A stretch of DNA of 64,000 nt, taken from NCBI GenBank assembly GCA_036258315.1, contig DATADX010000067.1, forward strand, positions 1 to 64,000, given 5' to 3'. Numbering within the stretch: position 1 is the stretch's first letter; every line of letters begins with the position of its first letter. The notes under the pieces were generated by a model. It ran no database searches and was not told the DNA's origin. It saw nothing but the letters and a program-made list of their open reading frames with translations. This DNA is from DASSYK01 sp036258315 (GTDB lineage Bacteria; Actinomycetota; Thermoleophilia; Solirubrobacterales; 70-9). The position numbers and the translations under genes are program-made. Shown piece after piece: positions 42,350-51,640 of this stretch.

Positions 42350-43261
42350 GTGTTCGTGGGGACCAGTCGTCGACGGATGCAGGGGATCGCAGCGATCGCG
42401 CTGCTGGCGGCCCTCGCCGCGGTCCTCGCGGCCCAGCTGCTCCCGGACGGCCGCGCCGACGCCGCGCCGGTGGCCGAGGCCGCGAAGAAGAAAAAGAACT
42501 ACTCCGTGACGAGCAAGTCGTTCCGGATCTCGCGGCCGAACGACGGCCAGCGGCTGACCGTGCTGTGCCCGGGCAAGGCCGAGCCCCTCGGCGGCGGGAT
42601 GACCACCGATCCGCCCGACGCCGACGGCGAGGGCATCTATCCCCACTCCTACGAGCGGCTCGGCCGCCAGAGCGGGTACCACATCAGCGTCATCCTCTAC
42701 GACCCCTCACCCGCCCAGACGAAGACCCGCACGGTCACCCTCCAGGTCCAGTGCGGGCCGAAGTACGGGAAGGTGAGCCCGCCGCACGACATCCTCGACC
42801 TCGGCCCGACCGACCGCAAGGTGGCCGTCGCGAAGTGCCCCGGCCGGCGGTTCCTGATCGGCGGCGGCTATCAGCGCACCAACTTCACGAATCAGGGAGG
42901 CATCCTCGCCACCGAGTCGCGGGCGATCTCGGCGAAGTCGTGGCAGGTCAGCTCCGTCGGGCTCGGCAAGTTCGGAGGCCAGTCGGTCGCGATCGGCTAC
43001 TGCGTGCGGACGAAGAAGCCGCCGCTGCAGACGGTCACGGAGACGGTCCCGGTTCCGCCCCGCGGGTTCGCCGTCGCGACCACGCCCCCCTGCCCGAAGA
43101 AGCGCGAGCTCGCCTTCGGCGGGTTCAGCACCCCCGCGGACGGCGCGGTCCTGTCCACCGGCGGGTCGTTCAAGTCGAACGGCAGCTGGACCGTCGGCGG
43201 CTACAACACCTCCGGCACCGACGCGAGCGTCACCGCCTACGGCTACTGCCTGCGGGTCTAG
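42350..43261 (+). CDS. Secreted protein with three cysteine-bounded repeats
   Basis: 303 aa, no family recognised. A signal peptide (RRRMQGIAAIALLAALAAVLAA, cleavage probably near ADAAPVAEA) is followed by AAKKKKNYS. The mature part holds three repeats of 60-90 residues, each opening with a Cys-Pro and Gly cluster (LCPGKAEPLGGG, KCPGRRFLIGGG, PCPKKRELAFGG) and closing with a hydrophobic-x-Cys (LQVQC, AIGYC, AYGYC). One disulfide per repeat and a beta-rich fold are likely. The GTG start is fixed by the leaderless TAAGGT spacing. Confidence 0.75.
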   Translation: MFVGTSRRRMQGIAAIALLAALAAVLAAQLLPDGRADAAPVAEAAKKKKNYSVTSKSFRISRPNDGQRLTVLCPGKAEPLGGGMTTDPPDADGEGIYPHSYERLGRQSGYHISVILYDPSPAQTKTRTVTLQVQCGPKYGKVSPPHDILDLGPTDRKVAVAKCPGRRFLIGGGYQRTNFTNQGGILATESRAISAKSWQVSSVGLGKFGGQSVAIGYCVRTKKPPLQTVTETVPVPPRGFAVATTPPCPKKRELAFGGFSTPADGAVLSTGGSFKSNGSWTVGGYNTSGTDASVTAYGYCLRV

Positions 43262-43275
43262 CCCGCGCCGACCCG

Positions 43276-43938
43276 CTATTGCCGGCGCCCGCCGGCGCGG
43301 GCGAAGAAGCGCACGTGCATGTGATCGTCGTGGAAGGCGAGCTTCTGGACGATCCGCTTCGGCCCGGTCAGCTTCGTGCGTGGCCCGACGAACACGTACT
43401 GCGCCCCCGCGGCGACGAAGCGATCGACCAGATCCTGCGAGAGCCCCCGGTCGATGCGGGCCGCCTTGGCCGGATCGAGCTCGGCTCCGTCGCGGCGCGG
43501 GTAGAGCACGTCGACGTCGAGGCCGTTCTGGTGCGAGGCATGCCCGAGTCCGCCGTAGCGGGCGCCGAAGGGGCCTCCGAGCGGACGGCTGAGATCGGCG
43601 ACGCCGACCCTCGGAGCCCCGGGATTCGCGAGCCTGTATTCCGCGATCACCCGGAGCAGCACCCTGATCGTGTCGTCGTTTCCCCACCTCCGCCAGGGCC
43701 GGTTCGGCGCCGTCCTCAGCGGGAAATCCCAGGTGAAGTAGTCGGTGCCTTCGGAGGGAAACTGGACCCCGAAGAAGAGTGAGCCCCGGTTCGGCTTCCC
43801 TACCGAGATCGAGTCCCGCCAGGCGATCCCGTCCCCGGCCTCCGTCTCGTGCTCGCTCACGCCGGAGCTCGTCTGCGTCGCCGCGACCGGCGCGAGGCAG
43901 AGGAGCAGGAGCACTGTTGTGGCGGCGAGGCGTCTCAT
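43276..43938 (-). CDS. MepA-like murein endopeptidase (peptidase M74), secreted
   Basis: 220 aa. Signal peptide in residues 1-22 (MRRLAATTVLLLLCLAPVAA). Zinc ligands of the LAS/M74 peptidase family are present: LGHASHQNGLDVDVLYPRRDG (His and Asp, near residue 130) and KLAFHDDHMHVRFF (final His, near 208). MepA cleaves D-alanyl-meso-DAP cross-links in peptidoglycan independently of penicillin. It overlaps nothing; the previous secreted gene converges 14 bp away. ATG 43938 gives the best signal peptide. Confidence 0.9.
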   Translation of the reverse strand: MRRLAATTVLLLLCLAPVAATQTSSGVSEHETEAGDGIAWRDSISVGKPNRGSLFFGVQFPSEGTDYFTWDFPLRTAPNRPWRRWGNDDTIRVLLRVIAEYRLANPGAPRVGVADLSRPLGGPFGARYGGLGHASHQNGLDVDVLYPRRDGAELDPAKAARIDRGLSQDLVDRFVAAGAQYVFVGPRTKLTGPKRIVQKLAFHDDHMHVRFFARAGGRRQ

Positions 43939-43981
43939 CGCGGTTGGCAGGCCCTGGCCAGGTAACACGCCACCCTGCCGC

Positions 43982-43987
43982 TAGATT
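43982..43987 (+). promoter_or_regulatory. -10 TAGATT, leaderless ccm-hem operon
   Basis: TAGATT ends 6 nt before GTG 43994, the first gene of the ccm-hem run. Confidence 0.55.
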
Positions 43988-43993
43988 CGCCGG

Positions 43994-44622
<629 letters not shown>

Positions 44623-44626
<4 letters not shown>

Positions 44627-45291
44627 GCGCCTACCGGGCCCTGCTCGGCAAGGATCTACGGGTCGAGCTGCGCACCTTCCGGTCGCTGCCGGCGATGGCG
44701 CTGTTCGCGGTCACCACCTTCGTCATCTTCAGGTTCGGGCTCGACCGCACGGGGCTCGAGGGCAGCCTCGCCGCCGGGGTCCTGATCGCGACCCTCCTGT
44801 TCGCCGCGATCCTCGCCGTCAACCGGCTGTTCGTCGCCGAGCGCGACGAGGGCGGCTTCGAGCTGATCCGGCTGGCGCCGATCGACCGCACGTGGCTGTT
44901 CGCCGCAAAGACCTCGGCGCTGATGATCTACCTGCTCGTCCTCGAACTGGTCGTCGTCCCGATCTTCGCGCTCTTCTTCCTCGACTCGGCCGAGGGGCTA
45001 CTGCCGCTGATCCCGGTCCTCGTCCTGTTCGACCTCGGGGTGGCGCTGACCGGGACCCTGATCTCGACGATCGCGACGATGTCGACCGCCCGCGACCTGC
45101 TCGCGCCGCTGGTCCTGCTGCCGCTGCTCGTCCCGGTCGTGATCGCCGCGACGGGCGCAGCCGAGCACCTGCTCAGCGCCGGGGGGCCCGAATATGACCG
45201 ATTCGGTACGTGGCTGGCGGTGCTCGGCCTCTACGATTTGGTGTTCGCGCTGGTCGGGTACGCGGTCTTCGACTTCCTGCTCGAGGATTGA
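44623..45291 (+). CDS. ccmB: Heme exporter membrane protein CcmB
   Basis: 222 aa with six hydrophobic segments. LLGKDLRVELRTFRSLPAMALFA at the N terminus and LFVAERDEGGFELIRLAPIDRTWLF near residue 65 are diagnostic for CcmB. ATG overlaps the ccmA stop by 4 bp (ATGA). Permease partner of CcmA. Confidence 0.92.
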
Positions 45292-45304
45292 GACCGGCGC
45301 CCCC

Positions 45305-46102
45305 ATGGTCAACCTCCGCACACTCTCGTTCGCTACGGCCGCCGTCCTGCTCGGCGGCTACGCGCTGGCGTTCTTCCACGCGCCGATCGACGAGGAGGGC
45401 TTCATCCAGAAGATCTTCTACCTGCACGTGCCGCTCGCGATCGTCACCCTGCTCGGGTTCCTGGTCGCGGCGTTCCACGCGATCCGGCACCTGCGCACGA
45501 ACGACCCCGTCCACGACGCGCGCTCCTACGTCTCGATCCACCTCTCGATCATCTTCGGCGTCGCCGCCCTGCTGACGGGGGCGCTGTGGGCGAAGGGTCA
45601 GTGGGGGGTGTGGTGGGAGTGGCGCGAGCCGACCCTCGTCAGCTTCCTGATCATCTTCCTGCTCTATGCGACCTACTACCCGCTGCGCTACTCGGTCGAG
45701 GACCGCGACCGCCAGGCGCGCTACGCGTCGGTGTTCGCGATCACCGCCGGCGCCTTCGTGCCCCTCAACTTCCTCGCCGTGCGGCTCGCGGAGCCGTTCA
45801 TCCACCCGCGCACCTTCTCCTCGGCCGGCGGCCTGCCCGGCGAGATGCTGCTCGCCTTCCTCGTCTGCCTCGCCGGGATGGCGCTGCTCTGGGTGACGCT
45901 GGTCCAGTTCGAGCTCGGCGCGAAGGCCGCCTCGGGCGACCTGAAGCGGATCCGCCGTGCGCTGCTCCCCTCCGAGGCCGAGCCGCCGCCGCCGCGACGT
46001 GCCGTGGCGCCGGCGGGTTCCTATAGCGCGAATGGCGGCGCCCCCGCGCCGCCTGCGACGAGCATGTCCGCGCAGGGGCCCGAGGTGGGAGGCCGCGGCT
46101 GA
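45305..46102 (+). CDS. ccmC: Heme exporter membrane protein CcmC
   Basis: 265 aa. Six membrane helices with the heme-handling WWD-type segment KGQWGVWWEWREPTLVS (near residue 98) and flanking histidines in YLHVPLAIV and YVSIHLSIIF. The last 40 residues are Pro/Ala-rich, cytoplasmic and longer than in proteobacterial CcmC. ATG 45305 follows ccmB by 13 bp. It presents heme for attachment to CcmE, which is not in this window. Confidence 0.9.
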   Translation: MVNLRTLSFATAAVLLGGYALAFFHAPIDEEGFIQKIFYLHVPLAIVTLLGFLVAAFHAIRHLRTNDPVHDARSYVSIHLSIIFGVAALLTGALWAKGQWGVWWEWREPTLVSFLIIFLLYATYYPLRYSVEDRDRQARYASVFAITAGAFVPLNFLAVRLAEPFIHPRTFSSAGGLPGEMLLAFLVCLAGMALLWVTLVQFELGAKAASGDLKRIRRALLPSEAEPPPPRRAVAPAGSYSANGGAPAPPATSMSAQGPEVGGRG

Positions 46103-46284
46103 TGTTCGCTCCCCTCGCCCTGTCCGACGCCGAGTCCTACGTCGCCGCCGCCTACCTCGTGTTCGTCGCGCTGCTCCTGATCTACGTCGCGATCATGGCG
46201 ATGAAGCTGGGGCGAATCCAGCGCGAGCTGCGCGAGCTCGGCGAGCTCGCCGAGCGCGACCGCGGCGCCGAGGAGCCGCGATGA
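46102..46284 (+). CDS. ccmD: CcmD-like small membrane protein
   Basis: 60 aa: one N-terminal membrane helix (YVAAAYLVFVALLLIYVAIM) followed by a charged helix (GRIQRELRELGELAERD). Size, topology and position after ccmC are those of CcmD, which stabilises the CcmABC complex. ATG overlaps ccmC stop as TGATG; the stop overlaps hemA as ATGA. Confidence 0.82.
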   Translation: MFAPLALSDAESYVAAAYLVFVALLLIYVAIMAMKLGRIQRELRELGELAERDRGAEEPR

Positions 46285-47624
46285 GCGGGCTGCTCGCGCT
46301 CGGCGTCTCGCATCGCACCGCCCCGCTCGAGCTGCGCGAGCGCCTCGCCCTGACCGAGGGGCGCGCCGCCGGCGTCCTCAACGCGCTCGTCACCGAGGAG
46401 CCGATCAGCGAGGCCGCTGCCGTCTCGACCTGCAACCGGACCGAGATCTACCTCGTCGCCTCGGACACCGTGGACGCCGAGACCGCCGCGCTCGCCGTGC
46501 TCGCGCGCGAGGCCTCGATCCGGCCCACGGAGCTGCTCGGCCCGCTCTACTCCCTGCGCGGGCCCGACGCCGCCCGCCAGCTCTTCCGCGTCACCGCCGG
46601 GCTCGACTCGATGATCCTCGGCGAAGCCGAGATCCAGGGCCAGGTCAAGCGCGCCTACGAGCTGGCGCTCGTGGAGGGCGCGACCGGCCCGGTCCTGAAC
46701 CGCCTCTTCCGTGGCGCCCTGACGGCCGGCAAGCGGGCCCGCTCGGACACCGCAATCGGCGAGAAGGGAGTGTCGATCCCCTCGGTCGCCGTCGAGCTCG
46801 CCCAGCGCAACCTCGGCGAGCTCAGCGCCCGGCGGGTGCTCCTGGTCGGCGCCGGCGAGACCTCGGAGCTGAGCGCCCGCGCCCTCGCGGCGCGCGGGGT
46901 CGAGGCCGTGTTCGTCGCCAACCGCCGCTACAACCGCGCGATCGGCCTCGCCGAGCGGTTCGGCGGCACCGCGGTGAGGATCGACGAGCTCCCGGCCCAG
47001 CTCGAGCGCGCGGACATCGTCGTCTCCGCGACCGACTCTCCGCACCACCTGATCGAGCGCAGCGAGCTCGAGGTGGTGATGGAGCGCCGGGAGCGGCCGC
47101 TGCTGGTGATCGACCTCGCCGTCCCCCGCGACATCGACCCCGATTGCCGCGACCTCGAGGGGGTGAGCCTCTACGACGTCGACGACGTCCAGGCGATCGT
47201 GGAGCGGAACGCGTCGGGCCGCGAGGTCGAGGCGCGACGCGCCGAGGGCATCCTCGACTCCGAGCTGTCGCGGTTCGAGAGCTGGCTCGGGTCCCAGGAG
47301 GTCGTGCCGACCGTGTCGGCGCTCCGCGAGCGGGCCGACGAGATCGTCGAACGCGTCCTGGCCGAGAACGAGCCGCGCTGGGAGTCCCTCTCCGAGGCCG
47401 ACCGCGAGCGCGTCGCGGTGCTCGCGCGCGCCGTCGCCCAGCGGCTCCTCCACGAGCCGACGGTCCGGATCAAGGGCGTCGCCGATCGCGACGACTCCTA
47501 CCTCTACGTCAGCGCGCTGCGCGAGCTGTTCGGCCTCGACGCCGGCACCGAGCCGGAGAGCTTCGGGCAGCGCGGCGTCAGCTCGCTCGACGAGCGCCGC
47601 CGGCGCAACGACACCCGCGGCTAG
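46281..47624 (+). CDS. hemA: Glutamyl-tRNA reductase
   Basis: 447 aa, first committed step of C5-pathway tetrapyrrole synthesis (glutamyl-tRNA to glutamate-1-semialdehyde). Catalytic Cys50 is in STCNRTEIY; SRxxE-type region GLDSMILGEAEIQGQVKRAY near 115; NADPH-binding VLLVGAGETSELSARAL near 190; C-terminal dimerisation helix present. Translationally coupled to ccmD (ATGA). HemL and HemB are not in the window. Confidence 0.95.
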   Translation: MSGLLALGVSHRTAPLELRERLALTEGRAAGVLNALVTEEPISEAAAVSTCNRTEIYLVASDTVDAETAALAVLAREASIRPTELLGPLYSLRGPDAARQLFRVTAGLDSMILGEAEIQGQVKRAYELALVEGATGPVLNRLFRGALTAGKRARSDTAIGEKGVSIPSVAVELAQRNLGELSARRVLLVGAGETSELSARALAARGVEAVFVANRRYNRAIGLAERFGGTAVRIDELPAQLERADIVVSATDSPHHLIERSELEVVMERRERPLLVIDLAVPRDIDPDCRDLEGVSLYDVDDVQAIVERNASGREVEARRAEGILDSELSRFESWLGSQEVVPTVSALRERADEIVERVLAENEPRWESLSEADRERVAVLARAVAQRLLHEPTVRIKGVADRDDSYLYVSALRELFGLDAGTEPESFGQRGVSSLDERRRRNDTRG

Positions 47625-47630
47625 CGAGCC

Positions 47631-48566
47631 GTGGCCGCCAAGCCTCCCTTGCGGCTCGGGACACGGGGCAGCCCCCTCGCCCTTGCGCAGGCCGAGCTCG
47701 TCGCGAAGGCGCTCGGCGACGCCGAGCCGGTCCCGATCAGCACCTCCGGCGACGAGGGGCGGGACGGCGGGGAGCATCTCCCCGCCGGCGACAAGGCGCG
47801 CTTCGTGCGGGAGATCGAGGCCGCGCTGCTGGCGCGCGAGGTCGACCTCGCGGTGCACTCGGCGAAGGACCTGCCCGGCGAGCTCCCCGACGGGCTCGAG
47901 ATCGCGGGGGTGCCGGCGCGCGAGGACCCGCGGGACGTCTACGTCGGCTCGGGCGACTCGCTCGACGACGTCCCAGACGGCGCCACCGTCGGGACCTCGA
48001 GCCTGCGCCGGCGCGCGCAGCTGCTCGCCTCGCGTACCGACCTCGAGATCGTCCCGATCCGCGGCAACGTCGATACGAGGCTGCGCAAGCTCGCCGAGGA
48101 CGGGATGGCCGGGATCGTGCTCGCCGCCGCGGGCCTGCTGCGGCTCGGTCGCGAAACCGAGGTCGCCTTCACGTTCCCAGCGGAGGTGCTCACCCCTGCG
48201 CCGGGCCAGGGCGCGATCGCGATCGAGGCGCGCTCCGACGATGAGCCGACCTTCGCGCGTGCCCAGACGGTCACCGACCGCGGCGCCCTCGCGGAGCTGA
48301 GCTGCGAGCGCGCCGCCGTCGCCGGACTGAACGCGAGCTGCGACACGCCGCTCGGCGTCAACGCCTCGATCGAGCGCGACCGGATGAGGGTGCGCGGCTT
48401 CTGCGGCCTCCCCGACGGCAGCGACTGGATCCGTGACGAGATCGAGGCCGACGCGAGCGAGCCCGAGGCGCTCGGCGCCCTGCTCGCGCGGCGGATGCTC
48501 GGCGCGGGCGCGGCGGAGCTGCTCGAGCGGGCCGAGGCGATGGCGCGCCAGGGAGCGGGCTCGTGA
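47631..48566 (+). CDS. hemC: Hydroxymethylbilane synthase
   Basis: 311 aa porphobilinogen deaminase. LRLGTRGSPLALAQAELV near residue 8, HSAKDLP (catalytic-site Asp/Lys region) near 77, TSSLRRRAQLL near 120 and cofactor-attachment Cys in LNASCDTPLGVNA near 236. It polymerises four porphobilinogens on its dipyrromethane cofactor. GTG 47631 starts 6 bp after hemA. Complete. Confidence 0.95.
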   Translation: MAAKPPLRLGTRGSPLALAQAELVAKALGDAEPVPISTSGDEGRDGGEHLPAGDKARFVREIEAALLAREVDLAVHSAKDLPGELPDGLEIAGVPAREDPRDVYVGSGDSLDDVPDGATVGTSSLRRRAQLLASRTDLEIVPIRGNVDTRLRKLAEDGMAGIVLAAAGLLRLGRETEVAFTFPAEVLTPAPGQGAIAIEARSDDEPTFARAQTVTDRGALAELSCERAAVAGLNASCDTPLGVNASIERDRMRVRGFCGLPDGSDWIRDEIEADASEPEALGALLARRMLGAGAAELLERAEAMARQGAGS

Positions 48567-50065
48567 GCTCCCAGGTCGGGATCGTCTACCTGGTCGGGGC
48601 GGGCCCCGGCGACCCTGGGCTGATGACGGTGCGCTCGCTGGAGCTGATCGTCGCCGCCGACGTGATCGTCCACGACCGCCTGATCCCGCGGCAGGCGCTT
48701 GTGGGCGCGAGGGCCGAGGCCGAGCTGCTCTACGTCGGCAAGGAGCCGGGCGCCGCCTCCATCCCCCAGGACCAGATCGAGCAGGTGCTGATCGACCGCG
48801 CGCGGTCCGGGAACCTGGTCGTGCGGCTGAAGGGCGGCGATCCGTTCGTGTTCGGCCGCGGGGGCGAGGAGGCCGAGGCCCTCGCCGCCGCGGGGGTCCC
48901 GTTCGAGGTCGTCCCGGGCATCACCGCGGGCGTCGGGGCAGCGGCCTACGCCGGGATCCCGGTCACCCACCGCGACGACGCCTCGGCCGCCGCCTTCGTC
49001 ACCGGCCACGAGGATCCCGGCAAGGGAGAGGACGCGCTCGACTACGAGGCGCTCGCGCGCTTCCCGGGAACGCTCGTCTTCTACATGGGCGTGAAGGCGC
49101 TGCCGCGGATCTCCGCGAGCCTGATCGCGGCCGGCCGGGACGCCGGCGAGGCGGCGGCGGTGATCTCGAGGGGCACGCTTCCGGACCAGCGCACCGTCAG
49201 CTCAGACCTCGCGGGGATCGCAGCGGCGGCCTCCGAGGCGGGCATCGGGCCGCCGGCGATCACCGTGGTCGGCCCCGTGGCGGCGCGGCGCGAGCGCATC
49301 GCTTGGTTCGAGCGGCGTCCGCTGCACGGGGTGAAGGTCGTCGTCACCAGGGCCCGCGCGCAGGCGAGCGAGCTGTCGCGGCGGCTGGAGGCGCTCGGCG
49401 CCGATCCGATCGAGCTGCCGGCGATCAGGATCGTCCCTCGGATCGAGAGCGACGAACTGAGCCGCGCGGTCGAGGCGATTCACACCTATGCGGTCGTCTG
49501 CCTGACGAGCGCCAACGGCGTCCACCTCCTGTTCGAGGCGATGGCGGAGCAGGGCCGCGACGCGCGCGCCCTCGCCAACGCCCAGGTGGCGGCGATCGGC
49601 CCCGGCACCGCGGCCGCCCTCGCCGAGCACGGGATCGTCGCCGACGTCGTCCCCGAGCGGTTCGTCGCCGAGTCGCTGCTCGAATCCCTCGCGGCGATGC
49701 CCCTCGAGGGTAGACCGGTGCTGGTCGCGCGCGCGGCCGAGGCCCGCGAGGTCCTCCCGGACGGACTGCGGGCGCGCGGCGCAGAGGTCGACGTGGTGAC
49801 CCTCTACGAGACCGTCGCCGAGGCCCCGGACGAGCGCGACATCGAGGCAGCCGGGGACGCCGACTTCATCACCTTCACCTCCTCCTCGACGGTGCGCAAC
49901 CTCGTCGGCGCCCTCGGCGACCGGATCCCGGCCGCCGCCAAGGTGATCTCGATCGGCCCCGTGACGAGCGAGGCCGCCCGCGAGGCAGGCCTCGAGGTCC
50001 ACGCCGAGGCCGAGCGCCACGACGTCGGCGGCCTCGTCGAGGCCGTGCTCGTCGCGGCCACCTGA
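48563..50065 (+). CDS. Uroporphyrinogen-III methyltransferase / synthase fusion (CobA-HemD)
   Basis: 500 aa two-domain protein. Residues 1-about 245 are uroporphyrinogen-III C-methyltransferase: YLVGAGPGDPGLMTVRSLEL, RLKGGDPFVFGRGGEEAE, VVPGITAGVGAAAYAGIP. Residues about 255-500 are uroporphyrinogen-III synthase: VVVTRARAQASELSRRLEALG, LTSANGVHLLFE, FTSSSTVRNLV. The fusion makes uroporphyrinogen III and precorrin-2 in one polypeptide, so it feeds both heme and siroheme/cobalamin branches. GTG overlaps the hemC stop (GTGA). Confidence 0.95.
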   Translation: MSSQVGIVYLVGAGPGDPGLMTVRSLELIVAADVIVHDRLIPRQALVGARAEAELLYVGKEPGAASIPQDQIEQVLIDRARSGNLVVRLKGGDPFVFGRGGEEAEALAAAGVPFEVVPGITAGVGAAAYAGIPVTHRDDASAAAFVTGHEDPGKGEDALDYEALARFPGTLVFYMGVKALPRISASLIAAGRDAGEAAAVISRGTLPDQRTVSSDLAGIAAAASEAGIGPPAITVVGPVAARRERIAWFERRPLHGVKVVVTRARAQASELSRRLEALGADPIELPAIRIVPRIESDELSRAVEAIHTYAVVCLTSANGVHLLFEAMAEQGRDARALANAQVAAIGPGTAAALAEHGIVADVVPERFVAESLLESLAAMPLEGRPVLVARAAEAREVLPDGLRARGAEVDVVTLYETVAEAPDERDIEAAGDADFITFTSSSTVRNLVGALGDRIPAAAKVISIGPVTSEAAREAGLEVHAEAERHDVGGLVEAVLVAAT

Positions 50066-50073
50066 CCTCTGGG

Positions 50074-50079
50074 TAGATT
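50074..50079 (+). promoter_or_regulatory. -10 TAGATT, leaderless SAM hydrolase gene
   Basis: TAGATT ends 6 nt before GTG 50086. Confidence 0.55.
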
Positions 50080-50085
50080 GGCCCC

Positions 50086-50901
50086 GTGGCCGAGGGTCTG
50101 CCGATCACGTTCCTCTCCGACTACGGGTATGAGGACGAGTTCGCCGGTGTCTGCAGGGCGGTGATCGGGCAGATCGCGCCCGACGCGCCGCTGATCGACC
50201 TCACGCATGGGATCGGCAGGCAGGACGTCCGCCACGGGGCGCTGGCCCTCGCGAGCGCGCTCCCGTTCACGCCGCCGGGGGTGCACGTCGCGGTCGTCGA
50301 CCCCGGCGTCGGCACCGGCCGGCGCGCCGTCGCCGCGTTGACGCGCGACGAGGGGCGATTCCTGGTCGGCCCCGACAACGGCCTGCTCGCGCCGGCGATC
50401 GAGCGCCTCGGCGGCTGCTCCGTCGCGATCGACCTGGCCCAGTCGCCGTTTCGCCTCGAGCCGGTCTCGGCGACCTTCCACGGGCGCGACATCTTCGCGC
50501 CGGTCGCGGCCCACCTCGCGCTCGGGGCGACGCTCGGGGAGGCCGGCGAGAAGGTCGACCCCGACTCGCTCGCCCGGCTCGAGCTGCCGCGGCCGGCGAT
50601 CGAGCCCGATCGCGTCACCGTCCACGCCCTCCGCGCCGACACCTACGGCAACGTCGTCCTCGACCTCGTTCCGGCGGATCTGGCCGACGGGCCGCTGAGG
50701 CCCGGCGAGTCGTTCGAGCTCGACGCGCCGGACGGACGCTTCCAGGGCCGCTGGGCCCGGACCTTCGCCGACGTCGCTCCCGGCGACATGCTCCTCTACG
50801 AGGACTCGAGCCGCGTCCTCGCCCTCGCCGTCAACGGCGGCAGCGCCGCCGGGCTGCTGAACCTGCGGCCCGACGACGAGGTCGCGCTGCGGCCGCTGTG
50901 A
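50086..50901 (+). CDS. SAM hydroxide adenosyltransferase (DUF62 / SAM hydrolase)
   Basis: 271 aa of the chlorinase/fluorinase-like family. ITFLSDYGYEDEFAGVCRAVI (Asp ligand, near residue 10), DLTHGIGRQDVRHGA and VDPGVGTGRRAVAAL, FVGPDNGLL-type VGPDNGLLAPAIE and FHGRDIFAPVAAHLA are all present; Asp-Arg-His residues typical of the water-activating enzymes can be picked out. Reaction: SAM plus water gives adenosine plus methionine. It has a leaderless start and overlaps birA by GTGA. The reason for placing it beside heme genes is unknown. Confidence 0.9.
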   Translation: MAEGLPITFLSDYGYEDEFAGVCRAVIGQIAPDAPLIDLTHGIGRQDVRHGALALASALPFTPPGVHVAVVDPGVGTGRRAVAALTRDEGRFLVGPDNGLLAPAIERLGGCSVAIDLAQSPFRLEPVSATFHGRDIFAPVAAHLALGATLGEAGEKVDPDSLARLELPRPAIEPDRVTVHALRADTYGNVVLDLVPADLADGPLRPGESFELDAPDGRFQGRWARTFADVAPGDMLLYEDSSRVLALAVNGGSAAGLLNLRPDDEVALRPL

Positions 50902-51638
50902 ACGCGGCGGCGGGCTTCGGGCGGCCGCGCCGCCACCTGCGCCGCACCGATTCGACCAACGCGCGTGCGAAGGAGCTGGCCGAGAAGGGGGGCCCGAGCG
51001 GGCTGGTCGTCACGGCCGACGAGCAGACCGCGGGGCGCGGCCGCCAGGGGCGCAGCTGGTTCGCACCGCCCGGGACGGCGCTGCTCTACTCCGCGCTCGT
51101 CCGGCCCGAGCGCGCGCTGCCGCTGCTGCCGCTCGCCGCCCCGCTCGCCGTCTGCGAGGCGGCCGAGGCGGTGGCGCCGGTGCGCTGCCAGGTGAAGTGG
51201 CCGAACGACGTCTGGGTGGACGGGCGGAAGCTCGCCGGGATCCTGATCGAGTCCCGCCCCGAGGTCGGCGGCGGAGGCTGGACGGTGATCGGGGTTGGGC
51301 TGAACGTCGCGGTCCCCCAGGCCGAGCTCCCGGATGAGCTGCGCGGACGCACGACGTCGCTGACGGCCGACGGCGAGGGGGGAGCGAGCGTCGCCGAGGC
51401 GATGCGCGCGCTGAATGACGCGCTGGGTCGGTGGATCGTGGCGCCCGAGGAGGAGGTGATCGGCGCGTTCAGGGCGCGCGACGCCCTCGCCGGGCGCTCG
51501 ATCTCGTGGGAGGAGGGTGCGGGCACCGCCGCCGGGATCGATTCGTCCGGACACCTGCTCGTCGACACCGCGACGGGCGAGCGGATCGCGCTCGGCGCGG
51601 GCGAGGTCCACCTCACGCTTGGCGTCCGGCGGTCGTAG
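50898..51638 (+). CDS. birA: Biotin--[acetyl-CoA-carboxylase] ligase, monofunctional
   Basis: 246 aa. DSTNARAKELAE, TADEQTAGRGRQGRSWF (biotinyl-AMP binding, near residue 42), VKWPNDVWVDGRKLAGILIE (catalytic Lys) and GVGLNVAV are intact. There is no N-terminal HTH, so this is the group I enzyme that attaches biotin to carboxylases but does not repress biotin genes. GTG 50898 overlaps the SAM hydrolase stop. Confidence 0.93.
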   Translation: MNAAAGFGRPRRHLRRTDSTNARAKELAEKGGPSGLVVTADEQTAGRGRQGRSWFAPPGTALLYSALVRPERALPLLPLAAPLAVCEAAEAVAPVRCQVKWPNDVWVDGRKLAGILIESRPEVGGGGWTVIGVGLNVAVPQAELPDELRGRTTSLTADGEGGASVAEAMRALNDALGRWIVAPEEEVIGAFRARDALAGRSISWEEGAGTAAGIDSSGHLLVDTATGERIALGAGEVHLTLGVRRS

Positions 51639-51640
51639 AG

